NCBI RefSeq assembly: GCF_036077095.1 | Contig: NZ_CP107960.1 | Coordinates: 2,790,001 to 2,854,000 of the forward strand | Direction of reading: 5' to 3' | From: Streptomyces sp. NBC_00376 | GTDB taxonomy: Bacteria > Actinomycetota > Actinomycetes > Streptomycetales > Streptomycetaceae | Length of the DNA stretch: 64,000 nt | Shown: one piece after another, positions 25,203 to 32,923 of the stretch | Position numbering within the stretch: position 1 is the first letter of the stretch | How the letters are laid out: each line of letters starts with the position of its first letter | Position numbers and translations under genes: made by a program | The notes under the pieces: model-generated | Told to the model about the DNA's origin: nothing | Databases searched by the model: none | The model's input: only the letters and a program-made list of their open reading frames with translations

Positions 25203-25253
25203 GCAACAACCTGCCGGTGGACCGTGCCTTTGGCACGTGTCAGACGTTGTTGC
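25203..25253. promoter_or_regulatory. Nested inverted repeats upstream of LLM oxidoreductase
   Basis: The outer arms GCAACAAC (25203-25210) and GTTGTTGC (25246-25253) are perfect. An inner hairpin, GTGCC-TTT-GGCAC (25224-25236), sits between them. The structure ends 43 bp before the gene's ATG, in a 220-bp divergent region. It could be an operator or a structured leader. Confidence 0.5.
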
Positions 25254-25296
25254 TCAATAGGGGAGAGCCGCGTCGGCCGCAAGGAGGCAATTGGCG

Positions 25297-26340
25297 ATGC
25301 GTGTGGGAACGTTCGTACTGGCAGCCCAGTTTCCGGGGCAGGGGCCGGGTGAAGCGCTGCATCGCGCTGTCCGGTCCACCGAGGTCGCGGAGGAATCCGG
25401 CCTCGACTCGGTCTGGCTGGCAGAGCATCATTTCGTGCCGTACGGGGTCTGCCCGTCCGCCGTCACGCTGGCCGCGCTGCTGCTCGGCCGCACCCGCAGG
25501 ATCCGGGTGGGCACGGCGGTGAGCGTGCTGTCGACCCAGCATCCGGTGGCGCTCGGCGAACAGGCCGCGCTGCTCCATCTCACCAGCGGCGGCCGGTTCA
25601 CACTCGGCGTCGGCCGGGGAGGCCCCTGGGTGGATCTGGAGGTGTTCGGCGGGGGCCTGGAGGCGTACGAGAAGGGCTTCCCGGAATCCCTGGAGCTGCT
25701 GCTCGACTGGCTGGGCAGGCCGAAGGTGGCCGGGCGCGGCGAGCGGTACGGCTTCCGCGAGGTCACCGTGGTCCCCCGGGCCGACGAGCTGCTCACCGAG
25801 GACGGCGGCGAGAGCCCCGGCGGCCCCGAGGTGGTCGTCGCGTGCACCTCTCCGAAGACGGTGAGGCTCGCCGCGGAGAAGGGCCTGCCGATGCTGCTCG
25901 GGATGCACTGCGGGGACCAGGAGAAGGCCGACATGGTCGCCCTGTGGTGCTCCACCGCGCTCGCCGCGGGCCGCTCGCCCGAGAGCGTCCGCGAGGCCGG
26001 ACACGTGTCCGCGGGGGTGGCCCAGATCGCCGACCGTCCCCAGGAGGCGGTGGAGACGCTGGTGAAGGCGATGCCGGGCTGGCTGCGGCAGGGCCTGGAG
26101 GCCCATGTCACGGTCGACGGCCGGCACCGGGTGATGCGCGATCCGGTCGCGTACACGGAGCTGCTGTGCGGTCTTCATCCGGTGGGCCCGCCCCGGCTCG
26201 CCGCCGACCGGCTCGCCGCCACCGCCGAGCGGACGGGCATCACCCGCTTCGCGCTCCTGGTGGAGGGGTCGGGAGATCTGGCGGCCACGGAGGAGAACGT
26301 AGCGCGGCTGGGCACCGAAGTGCTCCCGCTGCTCACCTGA
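25297..26340 (+). CDS. LLM-class flavin-dependent oxidoreductase
   Basis: This 347-residue protein has the bacterial luciferase-like TIM-barrel layout: MRVGTFVLAAQFPGQGP at the start, SVWLAEHHFVPYGVCPSAV (the typical EHHF motif), RIRVGTAVSVLSTQHPVALG, and GRFTLGVGRGGPW. It would use reduced FMN or F420 for a monooxygenase or dehydrogenase reaction; the substrate is unknown. AAGGAGG at 25281-25287 selects ATG 25297 over the TTG at 25291. It converges on the SCO5389-family gene. Confidence 0.9.
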   Translation: MRVGTFVLAAQFPGQGPGEALHRAVRSTEVAEESGLDSVWLAEHHFVPYGVCPSAVTLAALLLGRTRRIRVGTAVSVLSTQHPVALGEQAALLHLTSGGRFTLGVGRGGPWVDLEVFGGGLEAYEKGFPESLELLLDWLGRPKVAGRGERYGFREVTVVPRADELLTEDGGESPGGPEVVVACTSPKTVRLAAEKGLPMLLGMHCGDQEKADMVALWCSTALAAGRSPESVREAGHVSAGVAQIADRPQEAVETLVKAMPGWLRQGLEAHVTVDGRHRVMRDPVAYTELLCGLHPVGPPRLAADRLAATAERTGITRFALLVEGSGDLAATEENVARLGTEVLPLLT

Positions 26341-26361
26341 CAGGTCGTCGGAGGTACGGGG

Positions 26362-26408
26362 GCTGCCGCTCCGGAGCGAGTCGCACGGTCTCGGCCCGGA
26401 ACGGCAGC
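26362..26408. terminator. Bidirectional hairpin between convergent genes
   Basis: GCTGCCG (26362-26368) pairs with CGGCAGC (26402-26408). After a one-base mismatch, TCCGG (26370-26374) pairs with CCGGA (26396-26400). It lies between stops at 26340 and 26415. Confidence 0.6.
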
Positions 26409-26414
26409 AAGCGT

Positions 26415-26807
26415 TTAGCAGTCCCGCAGTTCGGGCGACTGGTTGAGCAACTGGCCCCTCACCGAGGTGAAGCGGGCCAGACGCTCGTCGACCGACGGGT
26501 CCAGCGGGAACACCGCGACGCGGTGGCAGTTCTGGAATGCCAGGCGCACCCCGAAGTGCCGCTGGAGCGCGCCGCGGATCGCATCACTCGCGAGCGCGCG
26601 CAGCAGCTGACCACGTGCCTGCTCGTCCGGCGGGGGCGTCTGGTTGTCGGCGAACTCTCCACCGTCCACCTTCAGCTGAGCCACCAGAGAGCTGATCATC
26701 TCCCATGCGTAGGGCAGGGAGGTCCGGACGCAGTCGACGAAGTCGGCTTCGTCGACCTCGCCTCGCTCGGCCTGTTCCAACAGCGCCGGTGAGACGTCGA
26801 GCGACAT
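26415..26807 (-). CDS. SCO5389-family conserved actinobacterial protein
   Basis: This 130-residue acidic, mostly helical protein starts [20 protein letters not shown]. It matches the small family named after SCO5389 of S. coelicolor, whose position next to nucS is conserved. Visible features are an N-terminal helical part, the segment [17 protein letters not shown], and a more beta-like C-terminal part ([20 protein letters not shown]). There is no signal peptide or TM segment. A good AGGAG site precedes the ATG. Function is unknown. The divergent promoter region shared with nucS holds two strong hairpins. Confidence 0.75.
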   Translation of the reverse strand: MSLDVSPALLEQAERGEVDEADFVDCVRTSLPYAWEMISSLVAQLKVDGGEFADNQTPPPDEQARGQLLRALASDAIRGALQRHFGVRLAFQNCHRVAVFPLDPSVDERLARFTSVRGQLLNQSPELRDC

Positions 26808-26893
26808 GGGTTCTCCTCTCGCGACCCCGACGCCGGGCCGGGGCCTTACGGGCAGGGAAGGAGGACGGCGACGCAGCGTACACAGACGGCGAC

Positions 26894-27000
26894 CTCCTGC
26901 TTACACCGTAAGGGTGCGGTCCGGGCCGCACCAGGAGATTGGGAACACAACCGGCCAATAACGAAGGGGCGCAAAGAGGGGCAAGCCCCGACTGCGCCCC
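26894..27000. other. Two nested stem-loops between SCO5389-family gene and nucS
   Basis: Hairpin one has inner arms GGTGCGG (26913-26919) and CCGCACC (26926-26932), with outer arms CTCCTG (26894-26899) and CAGGAG (26932-26937). Hairpin two has outer arms GGGGCGCA (26966-26973) and TGCGCCCC (26993-27000), enclosing GGGGC-AA-GCCCC (26978-26989). Both lie in a 270-bp divergent intergenic region where terminators are not expected. Confidence 0.55.
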
Positions 27001-27077
27001 TTGGACGAAAGCGGGGTGACGGGAGTGGCAGGGGGAGAATCGCGTGGAACACCCCTCGTCGAGTAGCGTTGCCGACC

Positions 27078-27749
27078 ATGCGTCTCGTCATCGCCCGCTG
27101 CTCCGTGGACTACGCCGGCCGGCTCACGGCCCACCTGCCCTCCGCTCCCCGTCTGATCCTGGTGAAGGCGGACGGGAGCGTGTCGATCCACGCCGACGAC
27201 AGGGCGTACAAACCTCTCAACTGGATGTCACCGCCCTGCACTCTGAAGGAGGGCACCGGCGACACCGCGGACGTCTGGACCGTGGTGAACAAAGCGGGCG
27301 AGAAACTCATCATCACGATGGAGGAAATCCTCCACGACTCGTCCCACGAGCTGGGCGTCGACCCGGGTCTGATCAAGGACGGCGTCGAAGCGCACCTGCA
27401 GGAACTGCTCGCCGACCGGATCGAGATCCTCGGCGAGGGCTACACCCTGATCCGCCGCGAGTACTTCACCGCCATCGGGCCGGTCGACATCCTGTGCCGG
27501 GACGCCGACGGCCAGACCGTCGCCGTGGAGCTGAAGCGGCGCGGCGACATCGACGGCGTGGAGCAGCTGACCCGCTATCTGGAGCTGCTCAACCGCGATC
27601 CGCACCTCGCCCCGGTGAAGGGCGTCTTCGCGGCCCAGGAGATCAAGCCCCAGGCCCGGGTGCTGGCGACGGACCGCGGGATCGGCTGTGTCGTGCTCGA
27701 CTACGACGCGATGCGCGGCATCGAGGACGACAAGCTCCGGCTGTTCTGA
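27078..27749 (+). CDS. nucS: NucS/EndoMS mismatch-specific endonuclease
   Basis: This 223-residue protein starts [16 protein letters not shown] and fits actinobacterial NucS. The N-terminal beta domain handles dimerisation and DNA binding. The C-terminal RecB-like nuclease carries [20 protein letters not shown], which holds the catalytic Asp and E-x-K residues, followed by a conserved QLTRYLELL segment. NucS replaces MutS/MutL in actinobacteria by cutting mismatched DNA and usually works with the beta clamp; the C-terminal DDKLRLF resembles a clamp-binding tail. The ATG at 27078 has a -10-like TAGCGT ending 8 bp upstream, so it may be leaderless. Confidence 0.95.
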   Translation: MRLVIARCSVDYAGRLTAHLPSAPRLILVKADGSVSIHADDRAYKPLNWMSPPCTLKEGTGDTADVWTVVNKAGEKLIITMEEILHDSSHELGVDPGLIKDGVEAHLQELLADRIEILGEGYTLIRREYFTAIGPVDILCRDADGQTVAVELKRRGDIDGVEQLTRYLELLNRDPHLAPVKGVFAAQEIKPQARVLATDRGIGCVVLDYDAMRGIEDDKLRLF

Positions 27750-27791
27750 CCCGCCCCGCTGCCCCTGCTCCTGCTTCCTTTCCGGTCCCCG

Positions 27792-27820
27792 ACGCCGGAC
27801 GTGCCCGTCACGTCCGGCGT
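27792..27820. terminator. Bidirectional hairpin after nucS
   Basis: A 12-bp perfect stem, ACGCCGGACGTG (27792-27803) with 27809-27820, encloses a 5-nt loop. It lies between convergent stops at 27749 and 27840. Confidence 0.75.
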
Positions 27821-27839
27821 TCGTCGGTTCCGGGGCGGT

Positions 27840-30320
27840 TCAGGCGATGGCCGGACCGCTGTCCGCGCTCGCCGCCGACGACGAGGAGGGGCCGCTCGCC
27901 GAGTCGGAGGTGTCGGGCGAGGACGGCTCGGGTTCGGTGGCCGTGTCCGTCGGGCTCGGGGACTCGGTCTCCGTCGGGCTGGCGGTCGGGCTGGAGGTCT
28001 TCGTCGGCTTGGGCGACTTCGTCGTGGTGGGCGGCGTGGTCGGCTTGTGCGACGGCGGCCTGCTGCTGGACGACGTGTCCGAGGACGGGCTGCCGCTCGG
28101 TTCCGTCGGGCCCGTGGACGGTGTGCCGCTGCCGCTCGGCGTGATCTCGCTGCCCGACGGACCGGGCGTCGCCGGACTGCCGCTGGAAGCCGGGTCGGTG
28201 GACGTCGAACCGTCCGCCGGGCCGTCGGCCGGCAGTTCGTCCTCGCCGCCGTCCTGGCTCTGCGACTGTTCGGTCGTGACGTCCTGGTTCCCCTGGACGT
28301 CGTCGTCGCCGGAGGTCAGCCCCAGCCCGACCACCGTGCCGAGCACACCGGTCAGGAGGACGCCCGCGGCCGTCGCGACCAGATTGCGCCGGGCCCCGGC
28401 GAGCAGCCCGAAGCGGCCTCCCCGCGCGCCCCCGGCAGCCTTGGGCGCGCTCTGCCGCGAGATCACCGCGGTGGCACCCTCGTACGGCCTCGGCGGCGTC
28501 TGCGTCATGGACGGCCTCGTACCGGCGGGCGGCGTCGCAGGCTCCTCGGCCCGCGAAACCGGCAGCTCGTCCCCGGGCGGGGTGAGGACGATGGGCAGCG
28601 GGCCGCCGGAACGGTCCGCGACCAGGGCGAGCGCGCGCCGCCCGGCCACCGCCCCGGACTTGTCGGCGAGCGCCCCGCGCATGCCGATCGAGGTCTCCAG
28701 CTCGGCCCTGGCCCGGTCCGGATTTCCGGCCAGGAGCGCGAGTACGCCCAACTCGTGGTGGAAGTAGGCCTCTTCGGCGATCTCCCCGGCGATCCGGGCC
28801 GCCTCCTGGCCGATCCGCAACGCCTTCTCCCAGGCTCCCCAGTGCAGGCCCGCCGCGAAGGCCGGGGTGGCACTGCGGGCCAGCAGCACGGCCACGCTGG
28901 TCTGCCCCGCCCCGTCGCCGGGCACCAGCTGCGCCATCGCCGCGATGACGGCGTCGCCCTCGGCCGTCACCCGCTCGGGGGTGACCGAGGGGTGACCGGC
29001 CCACCAGGCGTAGTGCTGGGCCGCGGTACGGGCCCGCTCGGTGGCGTCCTCGCCGTATCCGGCGGCCTCCAGCTGGGTGACGACACCGGCGGCGAGCCGG
29101 TAGCGCGAACCGGCCGGGGAGAGCAGCCCGCAGCCGGCCAGTTCGCCGAGTGCGGCGTCCGCGTGGGTGTCCCCGATGAGCGCCGGCAGATGCGCCTGGT
29201 GCGGCACCTCGCCGCCCAGGGCCACCGCGAAGCGCAGGGTGTCGCGGGCGGGCCCGCTCAGCCGCGAGGCGAGCAGCGCGGCGGGCGCCGCCCCCTCCCC
29301 GAGGCTGGGCAGCGGTATGTGGACCCCGTCGACGGCCTGGTCGTGCCCGAAGGGGGCGTCCGCGGGCAGGCCGTCGCGGCCGCCGTACTCGCCGTACGCC
29401 TCGGGGTCGGTGCGCAGCAGATCGCGCTGGCGCAGCAGGGCGGCCGCCTGGACGAAGCGCAGCGGCAGCCCCTCGGACTCGAACCAGAGGTCTCCCGCCC
29501 AGTTCGCCTCCTCGTCGGTGAGCGGGCGCTCGACGGCCCGCTCCAGCAGGTCGACCGCGGCGCTGCGGCCGAGGCCCGCGAGGAAGACCTCTTCGAGGTG
29601 CGAGTCCGTGGTGGGCGCGGCGACGTCCGGAACCGTCGCGAACAGGAAGGCGCACTCCGGTGTCGCGTCGAGCAGTTCCTCCAGCGCGGCCCCGCCGAAC
29701 TCCAGGTCGTCGAGCAGCACGACGGCGCCGATGCCCCGGACCCGTTCGAGCAGCCGGTCACGGTCGGGGCGGTGCAGCGGCGCGTCGTGGACGGCCTCGA
29801 AGAGCCCGTACAGCAGGTCGGTGGCGCTCCGCTTGTAGCCGCTGAGCCGTACGACTCCGTCCGGTGCGAGGTCCGCGCAGTCGGCCGCGACGGCGTCGAG
29901 CAGTGCCGTACGGCCCGATCCGGCGGGTCCGGTGAGCCGCACCGAGCGGCCCTGGGCCAGCAGGCGCACCAGCCGTTCGCGCTCCTGCGCGCGCTCCAGG
30001 AGCGGCAGTTGGGGGGCGGGCGGGCCGGGTGGTACGGGCGGCGCGGTGGCGCGTTCGCGGTCGGCGCGGCCGGTCGCGGTGCGCCGGGCGGGCGGGCCGG
30101 GTTGCTCCCCCGGCGGGCACAGCTCGACCTCGCTGCCGTCGATCGGGTTGACGGTGAGGAGGTAGTCGCCCGCTATGAGCCGGACGACGCGTGCCTGCGG
30201 CGTCGGCTGGCCGGGCTCCGGGGTCAGCTGGTCACGGGCCGGCCGTCTGCGGCCGGGCCCCTCGCCGAAGCCGCCGTTGTCCCGGCCGTACTCTTCCGGT
30301 CCCCGGTGTGTCGGGTCCAT
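27840..30320 (-). CDS. STAND-like ATPase with membrane anchor and Ser/Thr/Pro-rich tail
   Basis: This 826-residue protein is built of four parts. A disordered N-terminus holds a short beta segment (VVRLIAGDYLLTVNPIDGSE). A P-loop NTPase follows, with Walker A LTGPAGSGRTALLD (about 132) and Walker B VVLLDDLEF (about 198), together with winged-helix and TPR-like helical segments to about 570. One TM helix lies at about 645-670. A tail of about 155 residues of Ser, Thr, Pro, Gly, Asp and Glu ends in GPAIA. With the ATPase inside, the tail should be outside and may be glycosylated. The enzyme core resembles AfsR/STAND regulators but has no recognisable DNA-binding domain. The ligand and role are unknown. 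Confidence 0.75.
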   Translation of the reverse strand: MDPTHRGPEEYGRDNGGFGEGPGRRRPARDQLTPEPGQPTPQARVVRLIAGDYLLTVNPIDGSEVELCPPGEQPGPPARRTATGRADRERATAPPVPPGPPAPQLPLLERAQERERLVRLLAQGRSVRLTGPAGSGRTALLDAVAADCADLAPDGVVRLSGYKRSATDLLYGLFEAVHDAPLHRPDRDRLLERVRGIGAVVLLDDLEFGGAALEELLDATPECAFLFATVPDVAAPTTDSHLEEVFLAGLGRSAAVDLLERAVERPLTDEEANWAGDLWFESEGLPLRFVQAAALLRQRDLLRTDPEAYGEYGGRDGLPADAPFGHDQAVDGVHIPLPSLGEGAAPAALLASRLSGPARDTLRFAVALGGEVPHQAHLPALIGDTHADAALGELAGCGLLSPAGSRYRLAAGVVTQLEAAGYGEDATERARTAAQHYAWWAGHPSVTPERVTAEGDAVIAAMAQLVPGDGAGQTSVAVLLARSATPAFAAGLHWGAWEKALRIGQEAARIAGEIAEEAYFHHELGVLALLAGNPDRARAELETSIGMRGALADKSGAVAGRRALALVADRSGGPLPIVLTPPGDELPVSRAEEPATPPAGTRPSMTQTPPRPYEGATAVISRQSAPKAAGGARGGRFGLLAGARRNLVATAAGVLLTGVLGTVVGLGLTSGDDDVQGNQDVTTEQSQSQDGGEDELPADGPADGSTSTDPASSGSPATPGPSGSEITPSGSGTPSTGPTEPSGSPSSDTSSSSRPPSHKPTTPPTTTKSPKPTKTSSPTASPTETESPSPTDTATEPEPSSPDTSDSASGPSSSSAASADSGPAIA

Positions 30321-30559
30321 CGCCAAAGCCCCCAGACGCGTCGCGCACGATTGCCCCTCCGGCCTCGCACGCCCCGCTGTCGCTTCCGGTCCGGTGTCCG
30401 CCCGGTGGGTTCGTCAATCGGCGGACGGGCGAACCCTAGACCGTCGCGCCGGGTCCCCGCACAGTCGGGGGGTCACGCCGCCCGAAGCGCACATTCTCGC
30501 GCGGATTGTGCGCTTTTGGCCCCGCCGGACGACCAGGGCGCGCACCCCGGCGTACGCCG

Positions 30560-30883
30560 CTACACGCGCGGCAGCGAGTCCGCGGCGATTCCGCCTTCGA
30601 TGGCCAGGATGCGGTGCAGCCGGGTCGCCACCAGCAGGCGCTGCATCTGCGGCGGCACGCCGCGGAGCACCAGCCGCCGCCCGGCCCGTCCGGCCCGGCG
30701 GTGTGCGCCCATGATGACGCCGAGTCCGGTGGCGTCCCAGGAATCCAGCTCGGTCAGGTCGAGCACCAGGTCGCCGACGCCGTCGTCGAGGGCCGAGTGC
30801 AGGGCCGTACGGGCGTCCGCCGCGCTTCGGACGTCGAGGCGGCCCCCGACGACCAGCTCGGCGTGGTCGCCCCTGATGTGCAT
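30560..30883 (-). CDS. STAS-domain anti-anti-sigma-like protein
   Basis: This 107-residue single STAS domain starts MHIRGDHAELVVGGRLDVRS and contains the loop LDLTELDSWDATGLGVIMGA. In anti-sigma antagonists a Ser in this loop is phosphorylated; here Thr follows Asp-Ala at the equivalent place. It could act in partner switching with an anti-sigma kinase, but none is adjacent. AGGGGAG precedes the ATG at 30883. The upstream neighbour is the 3-hydroxybutyryl-CoA dehydrogenase 234 bp away. The downstream ATPase gene is in the same direction, 239 bp away. Confidence 0.85.
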   Translation of the reverse strand: MHIRGDHAELVVGGRLDVRSAADARTALHSALDDGVGDLVLDLTELDSWDATGLGVIMGAHRRAGRAGRRLVLRGVPPQMQRLLVATRLHRILAIEGGIAADSLPRV

Positions 30884-31117
30884 ATGCGCTCCCCTGGAAT
30901 GCTCCGTGGCAAAGTTCGTCTGTCTGTTCTGTCTCTCCCACAACTGACTGCGGCAGCGACAGGGAAGTTGCCGTCTGTAAGCGAACCGATACCGAATTCA
31001 CCCCGTGGAGTGACCGAGGCACGGCGGGGGCCCGCTCGGACCCGCTGATTCCGGGAGACTCCCCCGGATCTCCGGGCCTGACCGACGGCAGATCAGGCAA
31101 CCGGAGACCGAAAACGA

Positions 31118-31966
31118 TCAGTACGTGTAGAAGCCCTGCCCGCTCTTGCGGCCGATGTCACCTGCATCCACCATCCGGCGCATCAGCTCCGGCGCGGCGA
31201 ACTTCTCGTCCTGCGACTCGGTGTAGATGTTGCTCGTGGCGTGCAGCAGGATGTCGACGCCGGTCAGGTCCGCCGTGGCGAGCGGGCCCATGGCGTGGCC
31301 GAAGCCCAGCTTGCAGGCGATGTCGATGTCCTCGGCCGAGGCGACGCCCGACTCGTACAGCTTGGCGGCCTCGACGACGAGCGCCGAGATCAGCCGGGTC
31401 GTGACGAAGCCGGCGACGTCGCGGTTGACGACGATGCAGGTCTTGCCGACGGACTCGGCGAACTCCCGCGCGGTGGCGAGGGTTTCGTCGCTGGTCTTGT
31501 AGCCCCGTACGAGTTCGCAGAGCTGCATCATCGGGACCGGCGAGAAGAAGTGCACACCGACGACGCGCTCGGGGCGCTCCGTCACGGCCGCGATCTTGGT
31601 GATCGGGATGGCGGAGGTGTTGGAGGCGAGCACCGTGTCGTCCCGGACGATCTTGTCGAGCGCCCGGAAGATCTCGTGCTTGACCTCCAGCTTCTCGAAG
31701 ACGGCCTCGACGACGACATCCGCGTCGGCGACCGCGTCGAGGTCGGTGGTGGTCGTGATGCGGGCGAGCGCGGCCTCGGCGTCGGCGGCGTCCAGCTTGC
31801 CCTTGGAGACGAACTTGTCGTACGACGCCTTGATGCCGTCACGTCCACGGGCCAGGGCCTCGTCGGTGACATCGCGCAGCACCACGTCCCAGCCCGCCTG
31901 GGCGGAGACCTGCGCGATGCCGGACCCCATGAGTCCGGCTCCGATGACGGCAAGCTTCCTGGCCAC
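31118..31966 (-). CDS. 3-hydroxybutyryl-CoA dehydrogenase
   Basis: This 282-residue enzyme has an N-terminal Rossmann fold with LAVIGAGLMGSGIAQVSA, catalytic region VGVHFFSPVPMMQLCELV (His-Glu dyad and substrate site), and C-terminal NRDVAGFVTTRLI and GPLATADLTGVD helices. It interconverts acetoacetyl-CoA and 3-hydroxybutyryl-CoA with NAD(P)H. The GTG at 31966 is preceded by AAGGGG with 8-nt spacing. With the thiolase at 13714 it supplies the ethylmalonyl-CoA or beta-oxidation route. The TetR-type remnant upstream suggests it once had a local regulator. Confidence 0.95.
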   Translation of the reverse strand: MARKLAVIGAGLMGSGIAQVSAQAGWDVVLRDVTDEALARGRDGIKASYDKFVSKGKLDAADAEAALARITTTTDLDAVADADVVVEAVFEKLEVKHEIFRALDKIVRDDTVLASNTSAIPITKIAAVTERPERVVGVHFFSPVPMMQLCELVRGYKTSDETLATAREFAESVGKTCIVVNRDVAGFVTTRLISALVVEAAKLYESGVASAEDIDIACKLGFGHAMGPLATADLTGVDILLHATSNIYTESQDEKFAAPELMRRMVDAGDIGRKSGQGFYTY

Positions 31967-32132
31967 GTCTGCACCCCTTGGTTTCTGCCCGCCTCTGCAG
32001 TTGGTCCCTGCACGGCCGGGTCTCGACGGTTCTTCACATGCTCTCCGGCGGAGATTAGTACCGTTGGGGGGCCCTGGGGCCGTGAAGAGATGCGCGTCAC
32101 GTCTCACATGACGGACATCACACCGGGACCCC

Positions 32133-32456
32133 TCATTCAGCGGCGCGCCGGGCGTAGTTGAGGACCTTTTCGCCGAGCAGGTCCTCGATGTCGTCGAGCA
32201 GGACGAGCGCGTCCCGGGACACCTCGCCCGCCTTGCGGCCGGCCACCATCTCGCGGCCGATGTACGCCATGAGCGTGCTGTGCACCCAGGAGAGCTGACC
32301 CGCCGCCAGGACCGGTGCCGGGTCCCCGGGCTCCGTCCCGCACTCCTCCTGGAGCGTCGTCTCCAGATGCTGAAGGGCCTCCTGCTGCACGTGCCAGAGG
32401 CGGGCCTTGAGGCCGTCCGCGCCCTCGATGACCCGCATGAAGCGCTCGTAACCGTT
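32133..32456 (-). pseudogene. 3' remnant of a TetR-type regulator
   Basis: About 100 residues survive: GYERFMRVIEGADGLKARLW, a run of helices with HLETTLQEE, and LLDDIEDLLGEKVLNYARRA at the end. This looks like the ligand-binding C-terminal half of a TetR-family protein. No helix-turn-helix half is found in any frame upstream. Instead the sequence changes abruptly near 32457 to about 295 bp with no convincing coding content, followed by a MITE. An ATG at 32438 could in principle start a 101-residue protein, but its ribosome site is weak. I infer a 5' truncation by rearrangement. The alternative is an intact short helical protein. Confidence 0.55.
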
Positions 32457-32750
32457 TCTAGCCAGTGCACATGAGTGGGTCCTGGACCCACCGATGTGTG
32501 CTGGGCGTATCCCGAACGGTGTTGGATGCGCTGGGTCGCCGCTTTCTCGTCCCGTTCGGCGGCACGCCTCTTGGGGCGTGGTCCGTGGCGGGTGGGCGGG
32601 TTCCGTCACGTCCCCGGGTGCCTGGTCCGGCCTGGGCGGTCCGATGCCCCGCACGATCACTCCGGTCGTGTGGGGGCGGTGGCGTCCGACGCCGGATCGG
32701 GTGTCCGAGGGCGCGCACACGCGTCTTCCGGCGGGCGGGTGCCTGACTGA
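32457..32750. other. Unassigned segment between TetR remnant and MITE
   Basis: No frame on either strand gives a recognisable protein, and no TetR helix-turn-helix half is present. Near the junction with the remnant lies a palindrome, GTGGGTCC-T-GGACCCAC (32475-32491), flanked by the looser pair GCACAT and ATGTGTGC. The segment probably arrived with the event that removed the 5' half of the regulator gene. I see no transposase or terminal repeats that would identify it. Confidence 0.4.
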
Positions 32751-32910
32751 GGGCTGTCCCGTGATCCCTGGCGGGCGTGCGACGACAGCCTCGGCACCTC
32801 GCCGCGTTGTCGGAACGCCCGAATACACCCAGTATTCGGGCGTCCCTCCGCCTTGCGATGCACCGCGTCTGACGCCGCACGCTGACCCACCAGGGATCAC
32901 GGGACAGCCC
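32751..32910. mobile_element. 160-bp MITE with perfect 21-bp terminal inverted repeats
   Basis: The left end 32751-32771 (starts GGGCTGTCCCGTGATCCC) is the exact inverse complement of 32890-32910 over 21 bp. The interior carries a 12-bp perfect hairpin, ACGCCCGAATAC (32815-32826) with 32832-32843, and a 5-nt loop. There is no coding capacity. From memory, elements of this type are widespread in Streptomyces genomes and are presumably moved in trans by a DDE transposase of a full-length element. The flanks are TGA on the left and TTA on the right, so no exact target duplication is visible. Confidence 0.85.
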
Positions 32911-32911
32911 T

Positions 32912-32923
32912 TAGGCTGACCGC
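32912..32923 (+). promoter_or_regulatory. -10 box abutting the MITE, probable leaderless start
   Basis: TAGGCT (32912-32917) begins two bases after the MITE right end and is followed by six bases and the ATG at 32924. Any -35 element for this -10 must lie inside the MITE terminal repeat. Confidence 0.45.

Noticed and set aside
30884..31117. Possible small gene between the STAS and dehydrogenase genes
   Set aside because: Available frames are short with atypical codon use. It is best read as promoter/leader of the STAS gene.
32133..32900. A single 255-codon minus-strand frame running from the MITE through to the TetR remnant
   Set aside because: Its first 150 codons are MITE and unassigned DNA with no protein-like composition. 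Only the last 100 or so codons are coding in type.
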